In this document: piece after piece, positions 1 through 8,249 of the stretch
Numbering within the stretch: the first letter of the stretch is position 1
Layout of the letters: the number at the start of each line of letters is the position of its first letter
Source of the DNA: Micromonospora andamanensis
GTDB lineage: Bacteria; Actinomycetota; Actinomycetes; Mycobacteriales; Micromonosporaceae
Length of the DNA: 64,000 bases
NCBI RefSeq assembly: GCF_016863495.1
Contig: NZ_BOOZ01000033.1
Coordinates: forward strand, 1 to 64,000
Direction of reading: 5' to 3'
Notes under the pieces: generated by a model
Databases searched by the model: none
What the model saw: only the letters and a program-made list of their open reading frames with translations
What the model was told of the DNA's origin: nothing
Program-made: the position numbers and the translations under genes

Positions 1-2
1 GG

Positions 3-1379
3 GGACGCACCGGCGTGGCGGTCGACCACTATGCCCTTGCCTGCCTGCGGCTGGCCCTGTTCCTGCCGCTGACCCAGCTGGTGCGCCTCGTCCCGGCGAA
101 GGCGGCACACCTGGCCGACATCATCGCCGACACCTTCCCGGTGCCGAGGGACTTCCTCGACGCGGCGGTAGCGGAGATCACCGGCCCGGACACCCGGCCC
201 GGCGACCGCGTCCCATCCACCGCCGAGGTGCCAGCCGAAGACCGGGACGGGCTCGCCCGCGCCATTCTGGCCAGCGCCACACCCGCCCGCACCGACAGGT
301 TGTTCCCCGGCGACATCGAACAGTTCCGCAGCGGCGGGTTCAACCTCGCCCACGGCGCCGCCGGCGTGCTCTACGCGCTGCACCGCAGCGGCGCCGGCCG
401 ATGGCCGGAACACGAGCAGTGGCTGGTCCGCCAGGCCACCGCACCCCCGGCGGGCACCCGGTGCGGCTTCTACGACGGCCTGCACGGCGTCGCGTACGCC
501 CTGGAGGTGCTCGGTCGCCGGCAGGACGCGCTCGACGTGCTCGACATCTGCCTCCGCGAGTCGACCACCGGGCTGGACCACAGCCTGGCCGGCGGACTGG
601 CGGGAATCGCCCTCAACCTGGCCGAGCTGGGTGGGCGTACCGGGGAACCAGCGCTGCGGGACGCGGCCTGGCAGGTCACCGGAGAGCTGGTGGACCGGCT
701 CGCCGACGACCCCGACGGCGAGGTCAGCGGCGGCCGGCAAACGTACGCCGGGCTGCTGCGCGGCCGAACCGGAGCGGCGCTGCTGCTGGTGCGCCTGTAC
801 GAGCTGACCGGCGACCCGGGACTGCTCGACCACGCCGCCACCGCGCTGCGGCAGGATCTGCGCCGCTGCGTGGTACGCCCCGACGGCGCGCTGGAGGTCA
901 ACGAGGGCTGGCGGACCATGCCCTACCTCGGGCAGGGCAGCGTCGGTATCGGCCTCGTCCTCGACCAGTACCTGCGCCACCGGCACGACGAGCAGTTCGC
1001 CGAGGCGAGCGCCGGTGTGCGCCGCGCCGCCCGGTCACCGTTCTACGCGCAGTCCGGACTTTTCGCCGGGCGGGCCGGCATCATCGTCTACCTCGCCGCC
1101 CAGCCCGACGATCCGCAGCTACGCCACGAGCTGGACGGGCAGATCCGGCGGCTGGGCTGGCACGCGCTGCCGTACCGGGACGGCACGGCCTTCCCCGGCG
1201 AGCAGTTGCTGCGGATGTCCATGGACCTCGCCACCGGCACCGCGGGCGTCCTGCTGGCGCTGGCCACCGCCCAGCCCGACGGCCCGACCGCCCTGCCCTT
1301 CCTCGCGCCCCTCACCGGCGCACCAGACTCCCCCGCCACGGCGGGGGCGACCCTGACCCCGACGCCCGATAGGAGGTGA
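3..1379 (+). CDS. ramC: Class III lanthipeptide synthetase, RamC/AmfT-like, C-terminal part (5' end outside window)
   Basis: The reading frame is open from the window edge, so this is the C-terminal 458 residues of a longer protein; RamC-type enzymes are usually about 850-930 residues with lyase, kinase and cyclase domains. The early segment VAVDHYALACLRLALFLPLT fits the end of the kinase domain. The rest is a LanC-like alpha-toroid with repeated motifs (GFNLAHGAAGVLYAL, CGFYDGLHGVAYAL, GLAGIALNLAELG, GLFAGRAGIIVYLA). The zinc ligands of true LanC cyclases (Trp-Cys-Tyr-Gly, Cys-His-Gly) are not visible; the aligned sites read LGQGSVGIGL and AGRAGI, as expected for class III enzymes. The stop overlaps the AGGAGG that serves the SapB-like precursor starting 6 nt later. 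The role is dehydration and cyclisation of that precursor. Confidence 0.9.
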   Translation, partial: GRTGVAVDHYALACLRLALFLPLTQLVRLVPAKAAHLADIIADTFPVPRDFLDAAVAEITGPDTRPGDRVPSTAEVPAEDRDGLARAILASATPARTDRLFPGDIEQFRSGGFNLAHGAAGVLYALHRSGAGRWPEHEQWLVRQATAPPAGTRCGFYDGLHGVAYALEVLGRRQDALDVLDICLRESTTGLDHSLAGGLAGIALNLAELGGRTGEPALRDAAWQVTGELVDRLADDPDGEVSGGRQTYAGLLRGRTGAALLLVRLYELTGDPGLLDHAATALRQDLRRCVVRPDGALEVNEGWRTMPYLGQGSVGIGLVLDQYLRHRHDEQFAEASAGVRRAARSPFYAQSGLFAGRAGIIVYLAAQPDDPQLRHELDGQIRRLGWHALPYRDGTAFPGEQLLRMSMDLATGTAGVLLALATAQPDGPTALPFLAPLTGAPDSPATAGATLTPTPDRR

Positions 1380-1384
1380 ACGAC

Positions 1385-1504
1385 ATGGCGCTTCTCGACC
1401 TTCAGGGACTGGAGGCGGCTCCGGCCGACCGGACCGGCGGTGGTAGCCGGGCGAGCCTGCTGCTCTGCGGCGACAGCTCGCTGTCCGTCACGACCTGCAA
1501 CTGA
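1385..1504 (+). CDS. ramS: SapB/AmfS-like class III lanthipeptide precursor, 39 aa
   Basis: A 39-residue peptide with a perfect AGGAGG at 1371-1376 before ATG 1385. The leader contains LLDLQGLE, the LFDLQ-type recognition box of class III precursors. The core (residues 21-39) reads SRASLLLCGDSSLSVTTCN, as I recall nearly identical to the SapB core of Streptomyces RamS, with two Ser-(Xaa)2-Ser-(Xaa)n-Cys ring motifs (S24..C28 and S31/S34..C38). SapB is a morphogenetic surfactant peptide that lowers surface tension so that aerial hyphae can rise. The gene lies between the synthetase and a two-subunit ABC exporter, the standard ram/amf order. Only one precursor copy is present. It was found by reading the gap between the two large genes. 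Confidence 0.95.
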   Translation: MALLDLQGLEAAPADRTGGGSRASLLLCGDSSLSVTTCN

Positions 1505-1521
1505 CGGATCGCACCACGCGA

Positions 1522-1553
1522 GGCCCTGGACGGTGATCTGACCGTCCAGGGCC
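1522..1553 (+). terminator. Hairpin between ramS and ramA (attenuator or partial terminator)
   Basis: A perfect 13-bp inverted repeat (GGCCCTGGACGGT at 1522-1534, its complement at 1541-1553) with a 6-nt loop lies 17 nt after the ramS stop and 23 nt before ramA. No T-run follows. Such a hairpin would let most transcripts stop after, or be 3'-protected at, the precursor gene, giving more peptide than exporter mRNA. That function is inferred. Confidence 0.6.
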
Positions 1554-1576
1554 ACGCCGTATGAGCGGGAGGACCG

Positions 1577-3307
1577 ATGCGAACGCTTGCCGGCGAGGAC
1601 CGCCTGCTGTTGCGGGTGGTTCGCGACGGTGGCGGCTGGACCGCGATGCTCGTGGTGGTGGCGCTGGCCGGGGCCGCCGCCGAGCTGGCGCTGCCGGCGG
1701 TGCTGGGGCTGGCGGTGGACGCCGCAGTCGGTGGGGACGCCTCCCCCCGGTGGCCGGTGGTCGCCTGCATCCTGGTCGTCACCCTGCTGGTCACCGACGT
1801 GCTCGGTGACCTCGCCAGCGGCTACGGTGCCGCCCGAGCCACCGCCCGGCTCCGCCGGCGGCTGCTGCGACACCTCTTCGCGCTGGACGTGCGGACCGTC
1901 CGCCGCTATCCGGTAGGTGACCTGGTCGGCCGGCTCGCCGGGCAGGCCGCCGACGCCGGGCAGGCCGGCACCGCCGTGGCGCTGGGTGGGATCGCGGTCC
2001 TGCCCCCGCTGGGCAGCGTGGGGGCTCTGCTCCTGCTGGAACCCGTCCTCGGGCTCACCCTCCTCACCGGTCTGGCCGTGCTGACCGTGCTCATGGCCAC
2101 CTTCGTCACCGACGCCTCGGCCGCCGTCACCGGGTACCAGCGGGTGCTCGGGACGATCGCCGGGCGGCTCCAGGAGGCGCTCGGCGGGTCCCGCACCATC
2201 GCCGCGGCCGGCACCACCGACGCCGAGTGCGCCCGGGTGCTGGCGCCGCTGCCGCAGCTACGCGGCCACGGCCGGCTCGGCTGGCGGCTGCTGGCCCGGG
2301 CCAACGCCCGCGTCGCCGCCGTGGCGCCGCTGCTTCAGGTCGCTGTCGTCGCCGTCGGCGGATACGCGTTGACAGTCGGCTGGCTCACCCCCGGGCAACT
2401 CGTCGCCGCCGTCCAGTACGCCGCGCTCGGCGCCGGGCTGGGGGCGGTGCTGGCCACCCTCAACCGGCTGGTCCGCAGCCGGGCCGCGGCCCGCAGGATC
2501 GCCGAGCCGCTGTCGGCGAAGGCGCGGCCCGACGGCGTCGAACCGCTGCGGCCCGGCGTGGGCCACCTGCGGCTGCGCGGGGTCGGTGTCCGCGCCGACG
2601 ACGACCGGCCGATCCTGGCCGCGATCGACCTGGACATCCCCGCCGGCAGCACGGTGGCCGTCGTCGGACGCTCCGGGGCCGGCAAGTCCGCCCTCGCCGC
2701 GGTGGCCGGCCGGTTGTACGACCCGGACACCGGTGAGGTGCTACTGGACGGGGTGCCACTGACCCGCCTCGACCCGGCCGCGATGCGTCGGGCGGTCGGG
2801 CACGCCTTCGACCGTCCGGTGCTTGTCGGCGAGACGGTGCACGACGCGATCGGCCTCGGCCTGCCCGAACGGTCGGCCCGGCCGCCGTCGACAGGCGCGC
2901 CGGCCACCGCGGCCGTGCTGGCCGCGGCCCGGGCCGCACAGGTCGACGGGGTCGTCAGCCGACTGCCCGACGGGTTCCGCACCCCGACCGTGGCGGCTCC
3001 GTTGTCCGGCGGAGAGGCGCAACGGATCGGGCTGGCCCGGGCGTTGCATGCCGAACGGCTGCTCATCCTCGACGACGCGATGTCCAGCCTGGACACCGCC
3101 ACCGAACACCGGATCGCCCAGACGCTGACCAGCCCACAGGCGGGACGTACCCGCCTGGTGGTCACCCACCGGGTGGCCACGGCCGCCGCCGCCGACCTGG
3201 TCGCCTGGCTCGACGACGGTCGGCTGCGTGCGCTGGCACCGCACCGACGGCTCTGGGCGGACCCGGACTACCGGGCGGTGTTCGGCGGCGACGGGGTGCT
3301 CCGGTGA
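1577..3307 (+). CDS. ramA: ABC exporter subunit, TMD-NBD fusion (RamA-like, degenerate ATP site)
   Basis: A 576-residue half-transporter: six hydrophobic segments in residues 22-290, then a nucleotide-binding domain. Walker A GRSGAGKS is at 364-371, signature LSGGE at 476-480 and Walker B LLILDD at 495-500. The usual catalytic Glu after Walker B is Asp (D500), and the Q-loop Gln is not present (AFDRPVL in place of the PQxxxLF pattern), so its own ATP site looks degenerate. The H-loop His is kept (VVTHR). ATG 1577 has GGGAGGA just upstream. The gene overlaps ramB by 4 nt. It should pair with RamB as a heterodimer exporting the modified SapB-like peptide. Confidence 0.9.
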   Translation: MRTLAGEDRLLLRVVRDGGGWTAMLVVVALAGAAAELALPAVLGLAVDAAVGGDASPRWPVVACILVVTLLVTDVLGDLASGYGAARATARLRRRLLRHLFALDVRTVRRYPVGDLVGRLAGQAADAGQAGTAVALGGIAVLPPLGSVGALLLLEPVLGLTLLTGLAVLTVLMATFVTDASAAVTGYQRVLGTIAGRLQEALGGSRTIAAAGTTDAECARVLAPLPQLRGHGRLGWRLLARANARVAAVAPLLQVAVVAVGGYALTVGWLTPGQLVAAVQYAALGAGLGAVLATLNRLVRSRAAARRIAEPLSAKARPDGVEPLRPGVGHLRLRGVGVRADDDRPILAAIDLDIPAGSTVAVVGRSGAGKSALAAVAGRLYDPDTGEVLLDGVPLTRLDPAAMRRAVGHAFDRPVLVGETVHDAIGLGLPERSARPPSTGAPATAAVLAAARAAQVDGVVSRLPDGFRTPTVAAPLSGGEAQRIGLARALHAERLLILDDAMSSLDTATEHRIAQTLTSPQAGRTRLVVTHRVATAAAADLVAWLDDGRLRALAPHRRLWADPDYRAVFGGDGVLR

Positions 3308-5088
3308 GTCGCCCCGACGTCGGCCGGACGACGTGGCGGGCGCTACGGGCCCGTCGCCGGGACGTCGGCCGGCTGTGCGCCTGGTCGCTCGTCGAGTCCC
3401 TGCCGGCGCTGCTCGCCGGGCTGGTCGTCGCCCGCGCTGTCGACCAGGGCTTCCTCGCCGGACGGTTCGCGGTTGGCCTGACCTGGCTGGCCGGACTCGC
3501 GGTGGCCGTCCTGGTCGGCGCGCTGGCCACCGGTCGGGTGTACCGGAGTCTGGGCGACCTGGTGGAACCGTTCCGCGACGAACTGGCCGGCCTGGTCGTC
3601 CACGGCGCGCTGCACGACGCCACCGGGGCCGGCGGTCGCCCGGACAGCGCCCCGGTGGCCCGCCTGACCCACCATGTGGAGATCGTCCGGGACACCTTCG
3701 GCGGCCTGGTCATGGTGGTGCGCGGCTTCCTGTTCACCGCCGGGGCGGCCCTGCTCGGCCTGCTGGCGCTGGACCCGACGGTAGCGGCGTTGGTTGCGGC
3801 TCCGCTGCTGGTGGGACTGGCCGTCTTCGCCGCCGCGCTCCCGGCGATGCTGACGCACCAGCGGGCCCAGGTGCGCGCCGGCGAGGCGCTCGGCCGGGCC
3901 ACGGCGACCGCGCTCGCCGGTCACCGCGACGTGCTCGCCTGCGGCGCCGAGCAGCGTACGGTGGCCGGCGTCGACAGGCGGGTCAACGACCACGCCGCCG
4001 CCGAGCGGACGCTGGCCCGGATGTCCGCGCTGCGCAGCCTCAGCCTCGGGCTGGGCGGCTGGCTGCCGGTGGTGGTCCTGCTGCTCGCCGCGCCGTGGCT
4101 GGTGCGGCGCGGGCTGAGCACCGGCGCGGTGCTCGGCGCACTTGTCTACGTCACCACCAGCCTGCAACCCGCACTGCACGCTCTGGTGCAGGGGCTGGGT
4201 GGCGGAGGGCTCCGGTACGCCGTCACCCTGGAACGGATCCTGCGTACCTGCCGCCCCCCTTCGCACAGCGGCTCCGCGGCCAGGCCCACCCCGGAACCGG
4301 CCGGTGACTGCCCGGCGGTTCGGGTGGCCAACCTGACCTTCCGGTACGGCCCCCGCGCCCGACCGATCTTGGCCGACTTCTCGATGGAACTGCCCGAGGG
4401 GGAACACCTCGCGGTGGTGGGGCCCAGCGGCACCGGCAAGTCCACCCTGGCCGCGCTGGTCGCCGGCCTGGTCCAGCCGGAACACGGAACTGTCCACCTC
4501 GCCGGTCGGCCGGTGGCCGCTGTCGCCCCCGCCGACCGGGCCGCACTGCGGGTGCTCGTGCCGCAGGAGGCGTACGTCTTCAGTGGCTCCCTGGCCGACA
4601 ATCTCCGCTACCTGTCTCCGGACGCCGACGGCCCGGCCATCGAGACCGCCCTGGCCGTGCTCGGCGCCGCCCCCCTCGCCCGGCGACTGGGTGGCCTGGC
4701 CGCCCCTGTCGACCCGGCCACGCTCTCCGCCGGGGAGCGGCAACTGATCGCCGCGGTACGCGCCTATCTGGCCCCCGCCCCCCTGGTCATCCTGGACGAG
4801 GCCACCTGTCACCTGGATCCGACCCTGGAGGCGACAGTCGAGTGGGCCTTCGCCCGGCGACCCGGCACCCTTGTCGTCATCGCCCACCGGATCAGCTCCG
4901 CCGTCCGGGCCCGCCGGGTGCTGGTGTTCGACGAGGACGGTCCGATGGTGGGCGGCCATCAGGAGCTGCTCTCCCGCTCGCCCGCCTACCGTGACCTGGT
5001 GGGACACTGGGACGGTGTCCCGGCGGCGTCGCCCGGCCACGTCGACGCCGACCGTACCGCCGCCGGAGTTCGGTCGGGCCACGGCTGA
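3304..5088 (+). CDS. ramB: ABC exporter subunit, TMD-NBD fusion (RamB-like, consensus ATP site)
   Basis: A 594-residue half-transporter that starts at a GTG overlapping the ramA stop (GTGA), implying coupled translation. The transmembrane region covers residues 30-290. The nucleotide-binding domain has Walker A GPSGTGKS (373-380), the Q-loop Gln in PQEAYVFSG (Q421), signature LSAGE (474-478) and Walker B LVILDE (494-499) with the catalytic Glu, followed by IAHR with the H-loop His. With the degenerate RamA site this gives one consensus and one degenerate site, the usual layout of heterodimeric exporters. The substrate, a SapB-like lanthipeptide, is inferred from the operon. It ends 28 nt before the end of a regulator gene on the other strand. 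Confidence 0.9.
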   Translation: MSRPDVGRTTWRALRARRRDVGRLCAWSLVESLPALLAGLVVARAVDQGFLAGRFAVGLTWLAGLAVAVLVGALATGRVYRSLGDLVEPFRDELAGLVVHGALHDATGAGGRPDSAPVARLTHHVEIVRDTFGGLVMVVRGFLFTAGAALLGLLALDPTVAALVAAPLLVGLAVFAAALPAMLTHQRAQVRAGEALGRATATALAGHRDVLACGAEQRTVAGVDRRVNDHAAAERTLARMSALRSLSLGLGGWLPVVVLLLAAPWLVRRGLSTGAVLGALVYVTTSLQPALHALVQGLGGGGLRYAVTLERILRTCRPPSHSGSAARPTPEPAGDCPAVRVANLTFRYGPRARPILADFSMELPEGEHLAVVGPSGTGKSTLAALVAGLVQPEHGTVHLAGRPVAAVAPADRAALRVLVPQEAYVFSGSLADNLRYLSPDADGPAIETALAVLGAAPLARRLGGLAAPVDPATLSAGERQLIAAVRAYLAPAPLVILDEATCHLDPTLEATVEWAFARRPGTLVVIAHRISSAVRARRVLVFDEDGPMVGGHQELLSRSPAYRDLVGHWDGVPAASPGHVDADRTAAGVRSGHG

Positions 5089-5115
5089 CCCGGGCGCGGG
5101 AACGTGCGCCGCCGG

Positions 5116-5694
5116 TCAGATCCAGCCCGCGTCGCGGGCCACCTGCACCGCCTCCACTCTGGTTCGGGCACCCGCCTTGCGGATGATCCGGCCGAGATGG
5201 TTGCGGACGGTGCCGGGTGCCAGACCGAGCGTCCCGGCCACCTCCGCGACCGGCGCGCCGCCCGCCGTCAGGCCGAGAATCTGCGCCTCACGTGGGGTGA
5301 GGGGGCTGTCCCGGTGCAGCGCCGCCAGCACCAGTTCCGGATCGACCACCGGCTGCCCGCGAGACAGCCGGCGGATCCCGTCGACCACCCGCTGCGGCGG
5401 CACGTCGCTACCGAGGATGCCGACGGTCCGGGAGGGGGTGAGCATCGTGTGCAGGCTGCCGGCCCGGCGCGGCTCGGCGAGCACCAGCAGCGGACAGGTG
5501 CCCGCCACCGGCAGCCCCTCGACGAGGTCCAGGTCGACCACTGCCACGTCCGGACGGCGCGTGCGGATCGTCCAGGTGACCACGTCGCCGCGATCGACCT
5601 CCGCCACCACGCTGATGTCGTCCTCCGCGGCGAGCACGAGGGAAAGGGCGCCACGGACCAGGGCACCATCGATAGCGAGCAGGGTACGGATCAC
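5116..5694 (-). CDS. LuxR/NarL-type response regulator with atypical receiver (RamR-like)
   Basis: A 192-residue protein if started at GTG 5694, which has GGGGAG 5 nt upstream; a longer frame exists but lacks such a site. The C-terminal third is a clear LuxR helix-turn-helix (LTPREAQILGL ... VRNHLGRIIRKAGARTRVEAV). The N-terminal receiver keeps the likely phospho-acceptor Asp (VAVVDLD, D54), but only one acidic residue is left in the N-terminal pocket and the conserved Lys is Ser (GILGSD, S96). It may therefore work without phosphorylation. The gene converges with ramB and resembles the next regulator (VIRxxI start, DAGWI/DGWM end), suggesting a duplicated RamR-type pair. No sensor kinase is adjacent. 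Confidence 0.8.
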   Translation of the reverse strand: MIRTLLAIDGALVRGALSLVLAAEDDISVVAEVDRGDVVTWTIRTRRPDVAVVDLDLVEGLPVAGTCPLLVLAEPRRAGSLHTMLTPSRTVGILGSDVPPQRVVDGIRRLSRGQPVVDPELVLAALHRDSPLTPREAQILGLTAGGAPVAEVAGTLGLAPGTVRNHLGRIIRKAGARTRVEAVQVARDAGWI

Positions 5695-5815
5695 CGTGGG
5701 CTCCCCGAGCATCGTCGGCTGCATCACAGACCGTCAGCATTCAAACACGGCCCGGCCGGTTTCGCCCGTCGAGGCCGCCGGTGCCCGGGCCGCTTGTCGG
5801 CGGCCCCGGCCACCG

Positions 5816-6424
5816 TCACATCCAGCCGTCGCGGCGGGCGAGCAGCACCGCCTCCATCCGGTTGCGGGCACCGGTCTTACGCATGATCGCCGACAGGTGG
5901 TTACGCACCGTGCCGTGCGCCAGGAACAGCCGACGGGCGATCTCCTTGAGCGGCAGCCCTTCTGCGGCCATCCGCAGCACCTCGGCCTCCCGGGGCGTCA
6001 GCGGACCCGTGGCGGGACGCAACGCCGTAGCGGCGGCGGCCACGTCGATGACCCGCTCCCCCGCCGCGAGCGCCCGTACGGACCGGACCAGCTCGTGCAG
6101 CGGCTCGTCCTTGCCGATCAACCCCTTCGCTCCGGCCGTCAGGGCCTCCTCCACCAGGCCCCGACCCCACCTGTCGCACAACGCCAGGACCGCTGTCGCG
6201 GGTGCCGTCTCGGTGATCTCGGTGATCACCTTCACCGGCTCGGGAGCGCCCGACGCCAGATCCACAAGCACCACGTCCGGCAGGTGCCGACGCACCATCC
6301 CGGGCAACTCGCCGAGCCCCGTCACCTCGGCGACGACCTCGACGTCCTCCTCACCGGCCAGTGCCGCGCACAACGCGCTGCGCAGCAGACCCATACTCTC
6401 GCCAATCACAACGCGGATCACCAC
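5816..6424 (-). CDS. LuxR/NarL-type response regulator (RamR-like)
   Basis: A 202-residue regulator starting at GTG 6424 with GGAG 5 nt upstream. The receiver has the phospho-acceptor region LPDVVLVDLASG and the conserved Lys in GLIGKDEP, but only one acidic residue (IGESM) in the pocket that normally holds two. The LuxR-type DNA-binding domain is intact (LTPREAEVLRMAAEGLPLKEIARRL ... HGTVRNHLSAIMRKTGARNR). It is a paralogue of the regulator at 5116-5694, on the same strand 121 nt upstream. In Streptomyces, RamR activates ramCSAB; the position next to ramB makes the same job likely here, but which of the two genes is the true orthologue cannot be told from sequence alone. Confidence 0.8.
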   Translation of the reverse strand: MVIRVVIGESMGLLRSALCAALAGEEDVEVVAEVTGLGELPGMVRRHLPDVVLVDLASGAPEPVKVITEITETAPATAVLALCDRWGRGLVEEALTAGAKGLIGKDEPLHELVRSVRALAAGERVIDVAAAATALRPATGPLTPREAEVLRMAAEGLPLKEIARRLFLAHGTVRNHLSAIMRKTGARNRMEAVLLARRDGWM

Positions 6425-6614
6425 GTAGCTCCGATCTCAGGTACGCACCGCGGCCACCTGCCGGTCCCCTGAACGGGACTGCGCAGGTCGACCACGCGCG
6501 AACGGACTGGGCCCGGCCCGTGACACGTCGACTGCGACGGTCCCGGGCACCCGTACGACCACGCCTGGCGACCAGCCGGGGTACTCCGGTGGCGCGGGCG
6601 GGTCAGGGACGGGC

Positions 6615-8021
6615 TCAGCCGGGTCGGGTGGCCACTCCAGGGAGGCGGCTCGCATGTCCACGAGGCGCAGGGATGTCAGGCCGGGCACTGGCGGTCGCGG
6701 GCATCCCACACCCGTCGAGGGTCAGCCCGCGCAGCGGTCCGGGACCGCTGTCGGCACCCCTGACACCGTCCCCACCGGGTTTCGGATTCGCGGGCCGGTG
6801 CGGGCCGCCGGTCTGCTTCGGCGTCGACCCGGACCCCGCACCTGCCGGGCCGGTCGAGGGCCGGTGCCAGCCGGACACCGCCACCCCGGTCAGGGGCGCG
6901 GCAGGCGACACGCCCACAAGCGATACGGTGGGCGCTGATTTCCCGGGCGACGGCGCGGCGGCCGGCGGATCCGGTGCCAGGGATCGGCCTGGCCCTGTCC
7001 CGTCCGCGACGTCCGGGGTCGGGGCGGTCGTCGGCATCCGAAGGATCGGTCGCACCACTGTGGACGACCCCGTACCGGGGCAGCCCGACAAGACGGGCAG
7101 CGCGGGGGTCACCAGGTCCACCACTCGGACGACAGGCGTCACCACCACATCCACACCTGACGACACAGCCGTGACGACAGTGCTCAACACCGGCCGCGCG
7201 ACTGTCGTCGTCTGCCCGACGACTGTGGTCAGCACCGGCTGGGTGAGGGTCCCTGTCTGCGCGATGACGGCGTCCGCACCGGCCAGCGGCGCCGGGCCCG
7301 TCGCGGCCCGGGTCACCGCCGGCAGAGGTGGCAGGGGCGGCGGGGCCTGGGCCACCGCCGGCAGGGCCGGTAGGGCCTGGGTCAACGCCGGCAGGGGTGG
7401 CAGGTCAGCTTGCCGGTCGGGGGCCGGCGCCCGGTCGCCGACGACCGGTACGGTCGGTCGGGTCGGCACCGTCGGGACACGCCGGCCAGAACCGAGGCCC
7501 TCCTCGCCACTGTCGATCGGTGCACGGTCGGCCGGCGGTTCGTCAGCCGACGGCGATCTCGCGGTACGAGCGGTCACCGGGGTCGCCGGCCGGTCCCGGT
7601 CCGGTCGGCCGCTGCGCGCCACGGTCTGCTCCGCACCGCGCTCGTCGTCCGGCCGGCCGATACCCGGGGAGCCGCGTCGCGGGGCCCGGCCCTGATCGGA
7701 CCGCCGAGCCTGGTCGGGCTGCCGGGCCTGCGGGCCGTCGACGAGCCCGGCGATCAGATCGTCGACGGGCGCGGTGGGCCGGACGCGTTCCGAGGCCCGC
7801 TGGCCCACCGACGGCCCCTCGCCGACGTCCGTCAGAGCCGTCGGCAGGTCGGCGATGTCCGCGCTGGCCGGGTCGCTCGACAGAGCACCGATGAGGAACC
7901 CGACGCCCACGGTGGCGGCTCCCAGGAGCGCGCAGCGGGCGAGGGCGGCACCCCACCGTGCCGCCGATGCGTCGGGCCCCCGCCGGGCGGCGGATGGACG
8001 GCGGAACATCGGACGGCGCAC
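6615..8021 (-). CDS. Secreted Pro/Thr/Val-rich protein of unknown function
   Basis: About 468 residues from GTG 8021, chosen because GAGAGGGG sits 4 nt upstream; a longer ATG start at 8054 has no such site. An Arg-rich N-terminus precedes a hydrophobic segment (residues 24-47) and an ASA-type cleavage site near residue 54. The mature part is low-complexity, rich in Pro, Arg, Asp and Thr, followed by Leu-Pro repeats (LPALTQALPALPAV) and repeated hydrophobic beta-like stretches (QPVLTTVVGQTTTVARPVLS, VVVTPVVRVVDLV). No known domain is recognised. Its place beside a SapB-type locus suggests a surface or hydrophobin-like role, but that is only inference from context. Confidence 0.6.
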   Translation of the reverse strand: MRRPMFRRPSAARRGPDASAARWGAALARCALLGAATVGVGFLIGALSSDPASADIADLPTALTDVGEGPSVGQRASERVRPTAPVDDLIAGLVDGPQARQPDQARRSDQGRAPRRGSPGIGRPDDERGAEQTVARSGRPDRDRPATPVTARTARSPSADEPPADRAPIDSGEEGLGSGRRVPTVPTRPTVPVVGDRAPAPDRQADLPPLPALTQALPALPAVAQAPPPLPPLPAVTRAATGPAPLAGADAVIAQTGTLTQPVLTTVVGQTTTVARPVLSTVVTAVSSGVDVVVTPVVRVVDLVTPALPVLSGCPGTGSSTVVRPILRMPTTAPTPDVADGTGPGRSLAPDPPAAAPSPGKSAPTVSLVGVSPAAPLTGVAVSGWHRPSTGPAGAGSGSTPKQTGGPHRPANPKPGGDGVRGADSGPGPLRGLTLDGCGMPATASARPDIPAPRGHASRLPGVATRPG

Positions 8022-8190
8022 GGAGCCCCTCTCTCGCCAAGCACGTCGACACATCGTATTCAGTCGCTTACCCCGTCGCAGAGCGTGCAGAACCCGGTGA
8101 CGGATTGCCGACTGTCCTGCTGACGGCAGCCCTGACGACCGCTAGCGGTGTGGCCGTACCGTGGCCGCCCACCCGCGACGGCCCACCAAA

Positions 8191-8224
8191 GCGACGAGCC
8201 TTCCATCACTGGAAGGCTCGTCGC
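8191..8224 (-). terminator. Terminator after tatC
   Basis: A perfect 14-bp inverted repeat (GCGACGAGCCTTCC, 8191-8204, with its complement at 8211-8224) and a 6-nt loop, 26 nt beyond the tatC stop. On the minus strand it is followed by TTTGG, a short T-tract. Confidence 0.8.
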
Positions 8225-8249
8225 GCTTGTCGGCGGGGGTCGGGCCGCG

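Noticed and set aside
3343..5082. 579-codon minus-strand frame opposite ramB
   Set aside because: Antisense shadow of a gene with complete ABC motifs; Gly/Arg/Gln-rich and without family features.
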